A DNA stretch of 64,000 bases from Legionella maceachernii (GCF_900167045.1 NZ_FUXJ01000003.1:274578-338577), one strand, 5' to 3'. Counted from the first letter of the stretch, positions 1 to 8,897 are shown. Translations and numbers: made by a program. Notes: generated by a model from the sequence alone, not told the origin.

Positions 1-878
1 CACGTCATTTGCGAGATCATTTTTCTCTTATATACCCGATAATGGATGCCTTTACCGTGGCAGGGGAATTATTAAAATTGCAACATAATCTCTCTGTGAA
101 TTTGGGGGAAACTAACAAACCTATACTTGCTCGCATACTGCAACAATCACCGATGCTAATTTTACCAGCAGCAAGCAAGGGACATGCTCTTGGTTTTATT
201 CGTTATAAAGAATGGTGGGCTAAGATTGACCGGGGTGAGAATAGTTTGAGGGAAGGTACTGTTAACATTTACCGCATTACTAATCCAAAAGTCTTCGACA
301 TTCGTTTTTTGCAGGACTTTCTTTATAAGAGACAACCTCGCCGTTATTTTCACCAAGTGATTAACCAAAAATTAGGGTTAATCCCCTTTGCTAAAATGCC
401 TATTAGTCCTCAAATCACGGGTAACTGTTCTTGGGCTAATGTGCAGGCCATTGTGCCTGTTGCTTATGCATTACAACAGCTTTCACAAGCCACGAATCAA
501 GAATTTGATGCCCATACGGCGATAAGACTTTACGATGATTGGGTCGAGTGGGATAAAGATCGGGCACTTGATGAATGCATACATCGTTTTTATTTAGCAA
601 ATCCTATTCGTAAAGCAAGTTTTGCTGCCATGCTCGGAGCAGTCCTTTTTCAAGCCTGCGATTATGGTAAGGCATATCATGTGAAGCGCGCTGAGAAAAT
701 ATTAACCATTCTTACGCTACCTGAATATTACTATATTCTGCAAAGTTACCTCGAAGCGTATTGCATTAAGCGATTAACTCGCCGAGGGAATAATTTACTT
801 AAATTGCTCGATGATTGTGGAGTCAATCCCAATATTGGTGTCACACCCATTGCTACTGGTTTGAAAGAATCGGAATAA
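1..878 (+). CDS. Effector-like protein with cysteine-protease-like motifs, 5' end outside window
   Basis: The reading frame is open to the left edge, and the first in-window candidate start is a TTG at 9, so the N-terminus almost certainly lies outside. Counting from that TTG, a His sits in a KGHALGF motif at about 59, an Asp in KIDRGENS at about 74, and a Cys in GNCSWANV at about 140. From memory, this arrangement resembles the protease-like domain that follows ankyrin repeats in Legionella effectors of the AnkH type. No ankyrin repeat is visible in the part present. The C-terminal half is helical and ends in a short polar tail. Substrate and function are unknown. I am fairly sure this is a real gene; the protease assignment is an inference from three motifs. 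Confidence 0.55.
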   Translation, partial: RHLRDHFSLIYPIMDAFTVAGELLKLQHNLSVNLGETNKPILARILQQSPMLILPAASKGHALGFIRYKEWWAKIDRGENSLREGTVNIYRITNPKVFDIRFLQDFLYKRQPRRYFHQVINQKLGLIPFAKMPISPQITGNCSWANVQAIVPVAYALQQLSQATNQEFDAHTAIRLYDDWVEWDKDRALDECIHRFYLANPIRKASFAAMLGAVLFQACDYGKAYHVKRAEKILTILTLPEYYYILQSYLEAYCIKRLTRRGNNLLKLLDDCGVNPNIGVTPIATGLKESE

Positions 879-912
879 GATTCTACTTACAGGGCTTTGA
901 CAAAGCTTATAT

Positions 913-992
913 TGTAGCCTGAGTGAAGCGCAGCGTAACCCAGGATTCATGTGAAAAAATCCCGGGTTACGCTGCGCTTCACCCAGGCTACG
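913..992. repeat. Large palindromic element (MITE/REP-like hairpin)
   Basis: Two arms of about 32 bases (913-944 and 961-992) are inverted copies of each other with only two or three mismatches, separated by a 16-base AT-rich spacer. The arms carry the GTGAAGCGCAGCGTAACC core. The element lies between two effector-like genes and would form a very stable hairpin in RNA. It has no T-run, so a dispersed palindromic repeat is more likely than a simple terminator. It could still end or process the upstream transcript. Confidence 0.8.
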
Positions 993-1033
993 ACTATACT
1001 GTATATATCCCTTGCGTATAGTTGGGAGCTCTC

Positions 1034-2791
1034 ATGTCTGATTTTTCATACGAGACTCTGAATACGACCCAAGATATTCCTAGAACCAAATTCGAAAATA
1101 GTAATAATAAGAGTTATGAGTATTACATCACCAATGACTCTCCTTTCGCGATTTTTGAACCACCCCAGGCAGAATGGGCAGATAAACCCGACAATCAATC
1201 ACCTTGGAAAATTCATTTAAATGTCAATAAAGATCAGTTAGCACAAGCTTGGGATTTAATTCATCCTTTTTTGTTAGAGCAAGAGGTGCCTAGTTTCAAA
1301 GTGACTCGGCTAAGTAGGGCAGAGAAAGCAGAGACTGAAGATTCGGCAATGTCGTCGCGTGTCTCAGAAGGGGCTCAAATTACTATTTATATTCCTAAGG
1401 GAAAAGAATACCAATACAATCAGCTGGCTGCCCAGATCGAGCAAAAACTCCTGAAACATGGCATCCAGCCTGGTCAATTTGCCGACAGTGATAAAAAAAT
1501 AGGTGTTTTTGCTTCAGTTCGTGGGGCAGGTATCCCAGGGGGTGAGCCTGCTTATTTGGAAGCAACTCAAGCTACTCATTACAATCCTCACCATTTGGAT
1601 GATCCTTTTGTGATGCAAGAGTCTCAGATAATAGCTCAGTTTACTCAAAGGTTGTTAACTGGCTATTTAACAGAAGACTATGCACAGAAACGAATTGGAA
1701 CCGCGATCGAGCATAAAGATCCAGGGATGCTTACTCGATTATTTGATCAGATGAAGTTTGATGGAAGTGAACTGTTAGCGAATACGAGAGCTGCGGCTGA
1801 GGCAGGTAATTTAGAGGGTTATTTAAGCCAGTTTGCGAGAGGTTGTGCTCGCCAGCTTTTTAATGATGATCTTACCGATCTTAATCCCTCGGTCAAAAAC
1901 GCGATTGGCGAGCAAAATTATGACAAGCTTGTCGAAACGTGTGGGAGTAAAGAGGAGTTAATAAAAAAAATGCTTCAAGCAACGATTGCTTTGCATACTC
2001 AATTATTAACTTCGGCTTTTGAAAAAGAGCAAAGCATGACAATGGAAGACGTTGATTCTGGCAAACAAATGACTGCCGAACAGAATGAAGCCTTTCGTAA
2101 ATTAAGCGAACAAGTTACAGTGCCCTCAGAAAATTTTGTAAAGCGGATAAATCCTCAAGTACTGCTTGAAGAAAAATTTTCCGCCAAAGCTACACAGGAT
2201 CTTGGGGTTGAGAAGAAAAAAGAAGAAGCTTCAAAAGAAATTGAAAAATTTCAAAACGTTGTTTGGGAAGTGAAGGGAAAAGTAGAGGCTTATATTAGCT
2301 CTCTCCAAAAATGGGGGATATTAAAAGATAACTCAGAAAAAAATGATACTAATGGACAAACAATTAAAGTATTGCAAGGTATTAGCAATAGATTAGAAAG
2401 ATTGTATGACCAAGCAGAAGGGTTTAAGGACAAACTTTCTCATACAAAAGCAGAGGAAATTGATCAAACCCTGAGTCAGTATCAAGAAAGGTATAAGCAG
2501 CAGATTGATGAAATAAGCTCTAGTATTAACATTGAAATCTCCAATCCACGAGAAAAAAACTGGCTAGAGAATCTCATTAGTGCACTTTATAATGCACTCG
2601 GCTGGGGAGAGTTTGAGTTTAAAGAGACTACAGAGGCTAAAACTAAAACCGAAGAAGTACGAGAGGCTCAAAAGGCATTGCGTTCATCTGTGGAAGAGAT
2701 TAAATCAGAATCTAATGATGATGATATTGGGCAGGAAAGCTCTGATGAGGAAGAAGATGTATCTAATCTTTCAGGAGGGATGAAAGTTTAA
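1034..2791 (+). CDS. Phosphothreonine-lyase-like protein (OspF/SpvC/HopAI1 family) with long C-terminal extension; probable Dot/Icm effector
   Basis: I chose the ATG at 1034 because a GGGAG ribosome site lies six bases upstream; a TTG at 1022 is the alternative. In the 585-residue product, residues 57-165 match remembered SpvC motifs in order: K59/H61 in WKIHLNV (SpvC K104/H106, His being the general acid), K89 in FKVTRL (SpvC K136, the general base), R109 in SRVSEGAQ (R148), Y119 and K122 in IYIPKG (Y158/K160, the Lys shifted by one), a GIQPGQFADSD stretch, and R163 in SVRGAG (R213). Known relatives remove phosphate from phosphothreonine in host MAP kinases by beta-elimination. They are about 240 residues long, so the remaining 400 residues are extra: a helical region, Lys/Glu-rich coiled coil (about 380-510) and an acidic tail (ESSDEEEDVSNLSGGMKV). 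An acidic stretch near the C-terminus is common in Dot/Icm substrates. I see no clear MAPK docking motif. Confidence 0.75.
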   Translation: MSDFSYETLNTTQDIPRTKFENSNNKSYEYYITNDSPFAIFEPPQAEWADKPDNQSPWKIHLNVNKDQLAQAWDLIHPFLLEQEVPSFKVTRLSRAEKAETEDSAMSSRVSEGAQITIYIPKGKEYQYNQLAAQIEQKLLKHGIQPGQFADSDKKIGVFASVRGAGIPGGEPAYLEATQATHYNPHHLDDPFVMQESQIIAQFTQRLLTGYLTEDYAQKRIGTAIEHKDPGMLTRLFDQMKFDGSELLANTRAAAEAGNLEGYLSQFARGCARQLFNDDLTDLNPSVKNAIGEQNYDKLVETCGSKEELIKKMLQATIALHTQLLTSAFEKEQSMTMEDVDSGKQMTAEQNEAFRKLSEQVTVPSENFVKRINPQVLLEEKFSAKATQDLGVEKKKEEASKEIEKFQNVVWEVKGKVEAYISSLQKWGILKDNSEKNDTNGQTIKVLQGISNRLERLYDQAEGFKDKLSHTKAEEIDQTLSQYQERYKQQIDEISSSINIEISNPREKNWLENLISALYNALGWGEFEFKETTEAKTKTEEVREAQKALRSSVEEIKSESNDDDIGQESSDEEEDVSNLSGGMKV

Positions 2792-2797
2792 CTATCG

Positions 2798-3481
2798 CTA
2801 TTTTTGTGGATATCCAAAAGGGTTTCGCTTTTCTCCATTCGCTCTCTTTTCAAAGTGCTGATAATCTTGGACATCATACCAGTTGCCGCCCCAATCCCAG
2901 CCATATTGAGTAAAAACTTTATAGATTAAACTTGCTTTAGTAATTTTCCCGGGAAAAGGTTTATTGCGATCGACAAAAGGAACACCGTTTTGGGGTAAAA
3001 CAAACTTTCCTTTGACGTAGGGATTGATTTTAGGATTGATATCGATGGCACGACCGTAGCTGTGTTGAGAGTAAATGCCTGGTTGGCCAGTGACTTCTCT
3101 GCAATTGAATGCGCTGGTATTATTGGCTATAAGTGCTGCATTGTCGTCGCCTTTGAAGGTTTCCATAGGCTCCATTTTACCAATAGGGAATTGATTCAAG
3201 TAGAGGATTTTAAAAATTTGAACCATCTCTTTTGCCAGCGTTTTGTTAACAATTAAAACCCCTTGATGTGTTTTTTTATCAAATCCCCAGTAACTTAGAT
3301 GAAGGTAACGAAGATCGTTGATGGGCAAGGGACAACCGGTGTGCCAGGTGTAAGCTTTCATGAGTTTTTTAAAATGAGGTGGAATAGCAGAAACTGAGAA
3401 CGCATTTTCTTTGTGAGTTTCTGCTGGAACGCTAAAAGAAAGCGACAGAAGGACTAAAAATAGAGGGAATTTTTTTATCAT
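2798..3481 (-). CDS. M15-family peptidase (D-Ala-D-Ala carboxypeptidase / endopeptidase-like), secreted
   Basis: The 227-residue product starts with a signal peptide (MIKKFPLFLVLLSLSFSVPA). A TTG nine codons upstream (3508) is a weaker start. The C-terminal half has zinc-ligand motifs of the M15 fold: a HSYGRAIDIN block (His and Asp) and a final WYDVQDYQHFEKR block with Trp, Asp and His. Such enzymes trim peptidoglycan peptides in the periplasm. It ends seven bases from the end of the convergent effector-like gene. Family assignment is firm; exact bond specificity cannot be read from sequence. Confidence 0.8.
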   Translation of the reverse strand: MIKKFPLFLVLLSLSFSVPAETHKENAFSVSAIPPHFKKLMKAYTWHTGCPLPINDLRYLHLSYWGFDKKTHQGVLIVNKTLAKEMVQIFKILYLNQFPIGKMEPMETFKGDDNAALIANNTSAFNCREVTGQPGIYSQHSYGRAIDINPKINPYVKGKFVLPQNGVPFVDRNKPFPGKITKASLIYKVFTQYGWDWGGNWYDVQDYQHFEKRANGEKRNPFGYPQK

Positions 3482-3550
3482 GGCTTTATAAAAATGGTAT
3501 GGAGTCAAACGCCTAATGGTGCTGTGCTAAGGACAAAACCCCTTTTCTAT

Positions 3551-3581
3551 CGATGTCCCGCGGACAAGCCGCGAGCCATCG
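3551..3581. repeat. GC-rich palindrome between rne and the M15 peptidase gene
   Basis: Arms of 13 bases (3551-3563 and 3569-3581) pair with two mismatches around a five-base loop, ACAAG. It is far more GC-rich than its surroundings. It lies in the minus-strand gap downstream of rne, so it could act as a terminator or transcript-end protector, or be a dispersed palindrome. Confidence 0.55.
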
Positions 3582-3662
3582 GGATGAGTTAAAATTGAGT
3601 TAAAATCGCTTAAGACAGTACCACTAGGTTAAACGACCCAACTGCAATGACCGGGGTTAATA

Positions 3663-5594
3663 TTATTCTTTATTCACCGGCTCTTTTTTTTTATTCGCGT
3701 CGGTTTTTAAAGGAACTACTCTGCCACCACCTGATTGTTGACCCGCTGGATTTCTTCGACGCTGCGGGCTACCCGCACGTTGTTGATTTCCACCTGAACG
3801 CCGGCGGCGACCCGCTTGATTGGATTGGCGTTTCTCGCCACTTGTGCTTTGGCTGGACGGTTTATGGTGATGAACGCGTGTACTTTTCTCTTGGCGGGGC
3901 GGTTCAGCAGGTTCGGTCGAGGATTCAGAAGTACCACCAAATAAACTGGACCACAAACGCTTAATAAAGCTACTATGCGGAGTTTTAGGTGGTTGCTGTA
4001 AAGAAAAGCTCTTGACTGCTGGCTCATCGTGTTTTACCGCACCCTGGTCTGAACGTACTATTGTTAATTCGGGTTGCTGAATTAAGGTATAACTTGGTTT
4101 TTTATTCTTACCGACATTGTCTTCTTTTAGACGCACAATGCTGTATTGAGGCGAATGCAAGTAAGGGTTCGAAATAATCAAAACGTTAACGTTATGACGT
4201 TTTTCTATATTTAGGATAAAGTCCCTTTTTTCATTGATAATGAATGTGGCTAATTCCACAGGCAACTGCACTTGTACTTCAGCGGTTTTTTCTTTTAATG
4301 CTTCTTCTTCAATGAGGCGGGTGATTGCTAATCCTTGAGATTGAACATTTCTTACAGTGCCTCTTCCTTCGCAACGCGGACAGACTTCTTGCGCATTTTC
4401 GCCTAAAGAGAGTCGAAGGCGCTGACGGGACATCTCCAGTAAGCCAAACCGAGAAATGCGGCCGACTTGGATACGTGCTCTGTCTGCTTTAAGTGCCTCT
4501 TTCAAGCGGTTTTCGACTTCGCGCTGGTTTTTGCTTGAGCTCATGTCAATAAAGTCAATGACAACTAATCCACCAAGATCGCGAAGACGTAATTGACGAG
4601 CAATTTCATCGGCTGCTTCTAAGTTAGTGTTTAAAGCAGTTGCCTCAATGTCGGCACCACTGGTTGCTTTGGCCGAATTGATATCAATCGAAATGAGTGC
4701 TTCGGTACGATCGATCACTAAAGCACCGCCTGAAGGCAACAACACTTCGCGCTGATAAGCAGTTTCTATTTGGCTTTCAATTTGATAGAAGTTAAAAAGT
4801 GGTATTGTGCTGTTGTAGAGCTTTAAGTTCGGTAGAAAATCAGGTTTAACTTGCTCAATGTATTGTTTTGCTTTGACATAGGAAACTTGGTCATCGATGA
4901 TAATTTCACCAATGGATTTACGTAAATTATCGCGAATAGAGCGAATAATAACGTCTCCTTCTTGATGAATAAGACAGGGGGCTAACTGCGTATTGTAAGC
5001 CTGGCGAATTGCTTGCCACTGATTACACAACATATCAAGGTCAGCCTGCAACTCATCTAAGTTTTTCCCAACGCCGGCGGTACGAATAATAAGACCCATT
5101 CCATCCGGTAGTTGGAGTGCATTTAATGTTTCTTTTAACTCGTCTCGATCGTCACCTTCAATACGTCGTGAGATGCCTCCTGAATTAGGATTATTGGGCA
5201 TTAAAACAAGATAACAGCCCGCTAAGGTAATATAAGTCGTTAGCGCAGCGCCTTTATTTCCTCGCTCTTCCTTATCGACTTGAATAAGTAATTCCTGACC
5301 TTCACGAATTAAACTCGTAATAGGCGGTTTTTCATCTCCGAATTCGTCAGGATGTTTGCTTAAATATTCAGGTGCTATTTCTTTAAGGGGTAAGAACCCT
5401 TGGCGTTTTGCACCGTACTCAACAAAAACAGCATCTAAACTAGGCTCTCGCCGCGTCACTAACGCTTTGTATATATTGCCTTTTTTCTTAACTTCCGAAG
5501 GACATTCGATGTCCAAATCATAAAGTTCTTTATCTTTTACTAGCGCAACCCGGATCTCTTCAGTCTGGGTTGCATTGATTAACATTTTTTCCAT
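3663..5594 (-). CDS. rne: Ribonuclease E
   Basis: Endoribonuclease central to mRNA decay and rRNA/tRNA maturation. The start MEKMLINATQ and the following S1-like region (YKALVTRREPSLDAVFVEYG) align with the E. coli N-terminus. The DNase-I-like catalytic part contains VIDRTEALISIDINSA and VVIDFIDM (catalytic Asp residues), and the Zn-link is CPRCEGRG. At 643 residues it is much shorter than E. coli RNase E (1061). The catalytic half is complete, but the C-terminal scaffold is reduced to about 130 Arg/Gln/Ser-rich residues that probably bind RNA. It is divergent from rluC across a 740-base gap, the arrangement seen in enterobacteria. Confidence 0.96.
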   Translation of the reverse strand: MEKMLINATQTEEIRVALVKDKELYDLDIECPSEVKKKGNIYKALVTRREPSLDAVFVEYGAKRQGFLPLKEIAPEYLSKHPDEFGDEKPPITSLIREGQELLIQVDKEERGNKGAALTTYITLAGCYLVLMPNNPNSGGISRRIEGDDRDELKETLNALQLPDGMGLIIRTAGVGKNLDELQADLDMLCNQWQAIRQAYNTQLAPCLIHQEGDVIIRSIRDNLRKSIGEIIIDDQVSYVKAKQYIEQVKPDFLPNLKLYNSTIPLFNFYQIESQIETAYQREVLLPSGGALVIDRTEALISIDINSAKATSGADIEATALNTNLEAADEIARQLRLRDLGGLVVIDFIDMSSSKNQREVENRLKEALKADRARIQVGRISRFGLLEMSRQRLRLSLGENAQEVCPRCEGRGTVRNVQSQGLAITRLIEEEALKEKTAEVQVQLPVELATFIINEKRDFILNIEKRHNVNVLIISNPYLHSPQYSIVRLKEDNVGKNKKPSYTLIQQPELTIVRSDQGAVKHDEPAVKSFSLQQPPKTPHSSFIKRLWSSLFGGTSESSTEPAEPPRQEKSTRVHHHKPSSQSTSGEKRQSNQAGRRRRSGGNQQRAGSPQRRRNPAGQQSGGGRVVPLKTDANKKKEPVNKE

Positions 5595-6334
5595 TATTTA
5601 CCCCATAAAAGGGCGCAACACACTTAAGCAAAGATAGTGTAAGGCTATCCATTTTGTGTTTTGAGGTTACGCTCTTGCTTATGCCCAACGGCACGAGCTT
5701 CACTGGAATTCTCCAAGAGCTTCATTATTTTAAGCAATGACTCGTATCTCATTTTGAACTATTATCAGTTTATTGACTAATAACAGTTCCCTCAATAACA
5801 AAAAATATCCACTTTAAGCAACACCCAGGACCATAAAGACAGACCGCACGCATGGTACCGGCAAATATTGCGGCGCATGTTGGGTAATATACATCTGTGT
5901 TAACCGATTTCGTGATAAATAGGAGCGAATGGTCGTTTCATGCGTGTGAAAACGTCCTCTGCCTAAATCTGCAAAATGTTTGGTGACTGATGTAAAGCAT
6001 GTCTGACATGCGCGGGTATCTGATAAGTTCGTTTTCAATTTGGCTCTAGTACTGGGCTGCTTCCTTATATCACATACTTAAGGGAAGCGCGTATTTGGTT
6101 TGTCTTCTACTCTACTATTATAGCTCTAAATCATTGTGTCATCGTGCTCGAAAGCTCGCGTTCAAAGCGCATTCTAGTAGGCAAAAGAACAAAACCCCAA
6201 TTAAATTAGTCGAGTTATTGTCGACCCATAAACTTTTTATTTGTTTATGCGTTATAATCCGGTCGTGCGAATAGTTTCACACGATTTAGAATAGTATCAA
6301 AAAAAAACAGCTCCAGCAAATAGGTTAATGCACA
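5595..6334. promoter_or_regulatory. Divergent rne/rluC intergenic region (740 bp), probable long rne leader
   Basis: No convincing gene lies here; the longest frame (5814-6038, minus strand) has no family resemblance. By analogy with E. coli, where a long rne 5' leader mediates autoregulation, much of the left part is likely rne leader RNA. For rluC a clean -10 hexamer TATAAT occurs at 6253-6258, about 77 bases before its ATG, without an obvious -35. The leader role is inference. Confidence 0.45.
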
Positions 6335-7276
6335 ATGAGTGATGTACGTTACACTGAAATCGGTGTTGAAGATGAAGGCCAGCGCCTCGATAATTATTTA
6401 ATGCGGATTCTAAAAGGAGTGCCAAAAAGTCATATCTATCGCATAATACGCGCCGGTGAAGTTCGCATTAATAAAAAAAGAGCCCAGGTATCTTCACGAT
6501 TGGTGCAGGGTGATTGTGTACGTATTCCTCCAGTGCGCACAGCGCAAGAAAAAGAGGTTTTTGTCGGAACTAAGCTAGCACAGAGACTGCATGAGAGCAT
6601 TATTTTTGAGGACGATAGTCTTTTAGTCATTAATAAACCCGCAGGAATTGCGGTTCATGGTGGTAGCGGTCTGAGTTTAGGTGTAATTGAGGCGCTACGC
6701 AAGACACGACATGATTTACCTTATCTTGAGCTAGTGCATCGTTTAGATAAAGAAACTTCAGGTTGCCTGCTCCTTGCAAAAAAACGCAGCATGTTACGAG
6801 CAATTCACGCTCTACTGGAAGCGCGTGAGGTGGAGAAAATCTATTGGGCATTGCTGTATTCTTCTTGGCAAGGTAAAAAAACGGTGGTGGTTAATGCGCC
6901 CCTTGAGAAAAATATTCTTAAATCAGGTGAACGAATAGTAACGGTCAATGAAGAGGGTAGGGCTTCGCAGACTGTTTTTAAATTATTAGAGAATTATCAA
7001 CAAGCATGTTGGGTTGAGGCTTCACCGAAGACAGGACGTACTCATCAAATTAGAGTGCACAGCGCTCATTTAGGCCATGCGATTGTTGGTGATCAGAAAT
7101 ACGGCAAACCAGAACTCATTGAGGGTTTGGAGTCAAAATCACGACTTTATTTGCATGCTAGGGCAATTCAATTTAACCTGAACGGAAAAAATTATTTGTT
7201 TGAAGCAAAGTTGGACGAACAGTTTGCAAAAACGCTAAAAAAATTGAGTCTATTGACAAGGGATTCCGCAAAGTGA
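6335..7276 (+). CDS. rluC: 23S rRNA pseudouridine synthase RluC
   Basis: 313 residues. An N-terminal S4 RNA-binding domain (about 12-75: LDNYLMRILKGVPKSHIYR, VRINKKRAQ) is followed by an RluA-type catalytic domain with the signature HRLDKETSGCLLLAK, whose Asp is the catalytic residue, and a later KTGRTHQIRVH motif. RluC modifies positions 955, 2504 and 2580 of 23S rRNA. The position divergent from rne matches enterobacterial rluC and favours RluC over RluD. It is followed at short spacing by a HAD phosphatase gene, probably co-transcribed. Confidence 0.92.
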   Translation: MSDVRYTEIGVEDEGQRLDNYLMRILKGVPKSHIYRIIRAGEVRINKKRAQVSSRLVQGDCVRIPPVRTAQEKEVFVGTKLAQRLHESIIFEDDSLLVINKPAGIAVHGGSGLSLGVIEALRKTRHDLPYLELVHRLDKETSGCLLLAKKRSMLRAIHALLEAREVEKIYWALLYSSWQGKKTVVVNAPLEKNILKSGERIVTVNEEGRASQTVFKLLENYQQACWVEASPKTGRTHQIRVHSAHLGHAIVGDQKYGKPELIEGLESKSRLYLHARAIQFNLNGKNYLFEAKLDEQFAKTLKKLSLLTRDSAK

Positions 7277-7321
7277 AAATTAATTGTCAACAGACCCTAA
7301 ATGCGAGGAGTTTATTGACTC

Positions 7322-7975
7322 ATGGGTAAACCATATCGCTTGGTAGTATTTGATTGGGAAGGGACTTTAGGCGACATCCTAGGACAAATTTTAAACAGTG
7401 TTTCTACCGAGGCTAGACGATTACAGTTTGGTGAATTGGATGAGCAGCTTGCCCGTCAATCGGTTGGTTTAGGGCTTGTTCTCGCTTTAAAAAAAGCTTT
7501 TCCTCACTTAAACGAAGAACAACAGGAACAACTTCTACTCGCTGTACATCAGTCCTTAGTTGCTAGGACAACGGAGGTTTATTTAATTCCTGGCGCGAAA
7601 AAAATGGCTGAACGCTTGGACAATGCGGGTATTCATTTGGGAATTGCTAGTAATAAGGGGCAGCAGTCTTTGCAGCGTGTTTTGCATGCCAGTGGGTTAG
7701 ATAAATTGTTCAAAGTAACACGTTCAGCAGGGCAGGCTCCAGCAAAACCCTGCCCGCAGATGTTGGAAGAGATCATGGATACCTATGGTGTCAGTGCGAA
7801 AGAGACCTTGATGGTAGGCGATTCGGTGAGCGATATCGAAATGGCAAAAAGTATTGGCGTGGATGCCATCGGGGTGGATTTTTATCATCAACAAGAAGCA
7901 GCACTGCTCGCAGCAGGTGCTTTGGCAGTGTTTGATGATTACCAACAGCTTGCTGAGTATTTGCAGTTGAATTAG
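7322..7975 (+). CDS. HAD-superfamily hydrolase, phosphoglycolate-phosphatase-like
   Basis: 217 residues with HAD motif I VFDWEGTLGD near the N-terminus, motif II IASNKG, a conserved Lys in PAKPCPQML, and motif III GDSVSDIEMAKSIG. The cap is helical, as in subclass IA enzymes such as Gph. The second motif I carboxylate, normally Asp (DxDGT), is Glu here (DWEGT). It lies between rluC and pgsA; the same rluC-HAD pairing is common in gammaproteobacteria. The substrate cannot be read from sequence. Confidence 0.82.
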   Translation: MGKPYRLVVFDWEGTLGDILGQILNSVSTEARRLQFGELDEQLARQSVGLGLVLALKKAFPHLNEEQQEQLLLAVHQSLVARTTEVYLIPGAKKMAERLDNAGIHLGIASNKGQQSLQRVLHASGLDKLFKVTRSAGQAPAKPCPQMLEEIMDTYGVSAKETLMVGDSVSDIEMAKSIGVDAIGVDFYHQQEAALLAAGALAVFDDYQQLAEYLQLN

Positions 7976-7987
7976 AAGGGGATTTGA

Positions 7988-8563
7988 GTGAGTAAATTAA
8001 CTAGTTTGCCCAATTTATTGACTTTAATGCGAATTATATTAATACCGATCTTCATTATCCTTTTTTACCTTCCGTTTCCTTGGGCCCATAGTTTAGCAGC
8101 GACTGTTTTTGCCTTGGCTAGTTTTACGGATTGGTTGGATGGCTATCTGGCACGAAAACTTGAACAAATTTCACCTTTCGGTGCTTTTCTTGATCCTGTA
8201 GCGGACAAGTTATTAGTGGCTTGTAGCTTGCTCCTTTTAGTAGGCGAAAAGGATGTAGGGTATATCACCATACCAGCAATTGTGATTGTTGGGCGTGAAA
8301 TTGTTATTTCAGCGTTACGTGAATGGATGGCTGAGATTGGCAGCCGAGCAAGTGTCACTGTCAGTTATATTGGCAAGATAAAAACGACGTTACAGATGTC
8401 GGCTTTATTTTTATTAATCGCCTTTACGCCATCAGAATCTTGGTGGGGTGTTTTGGGCTTTATTATGCTATATGTGGCGGCAATCTTAACTATTTGGTCA
8501 ATGATTATTTATCTTAGCATTGCTTGGCCACAGTTAATGAAAAAAGGTCACATGGCCAGTTGA
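7988..8563 (+). CDS. pgsA: CDP-diacylglycerol-glycerol-3-phosphate 3-phosphatidyltransferase
   Basis: 191-residue integral membrane enzyme making phosphatidylglycerol phosphate from CDP-diacylglycerol and glycerol 3-phosphate. The CDP-alcohol phosphotransferase signature is present around residues 47-70: DWLDGYLARK, then GAFLDPVADK, supplying the four Asp residues that hold metal and substrate. Four or more hydrophobic helices surround it. It starts with GTG at 7988, 12 bases after the HAD gene, consistent with one operon. The length is typical. Confidence 0.94.
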   Translation: MSKLTSLPNLLTLMRIILIPIFIILFYLPFPWAHSLAATVFALASFTDWLDGYLARKLEQISPFGAFLDPVADKLLVACSLLLLVGEKDVGYITIPAIVIVGREIVISALREWMAEIGSRASVTVSYIGKIKTTLQMSALFLLIAFTPSESWWGVLGFIMLYVAAILTIWSMIIYLSIAWPQLMKKGHMAS

Positions 8564-8603
8564 CAGCGCTCTAAATTTCGGTAGAATGGCACCCCGTAGA
8601 GAC

Positions 8604-8679
<76 letters not shown>

Positions 8680-8683
8680 AATT

Positions 8684-8709
8684 AAAGCGACGACAGTCGC
8701 TTTTTTTTT
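8684..8709 (+). terminator. Rho-independent terminator after tRNA-Gly
   Basis: An eight-pair stem (AAAGCGAC / GTCGCTTT) closes a GACA loop and runs straight into a run of nine or more T residues. It ends the tRNA-Gly transcript, so tRNA-Cys and tRNA-Leu should have their own promoter in the following 100 bases. Confidence 0.9.
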
Positions 8710-8817
8710 AAATGGGTTAACTAAAATAGCATTGACTGGTTTATGACCTCGAATTTAGGCTTTGTAAATTTGTGAACGCTGAAATAAGTAGGTAAAATCC
8801 ATAGGATTCACTCATTT

Positions 8818-8891
8818 GGCTGGGTGGCAGAGTGGTTATGCAGCGGCCTGCAAAGCCGTGGACGCCGGTTCGATTCCGACCCCAGCCTCCA
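8818..8891 (+). tRNA. tRNA-Cys (GCA)
   Basis: 74 bases including encoded CCA: acceptor GGCTGGG pairing CCCAGCC, anticodon loop CTGCAAA, T-loop GTTCGATTC. It lies six bases before tRNA-Leu and is probably co-transcribed with it. Confidence 0.97.
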
Positions 8892-8897
8892 AAATAT

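Noticed and set aside
5814..6038. 74-codon minus-strand frame in the rne/rluC gap
   Set aside because: No ribosome site, no family resemblance, lies in the probable rne leader.
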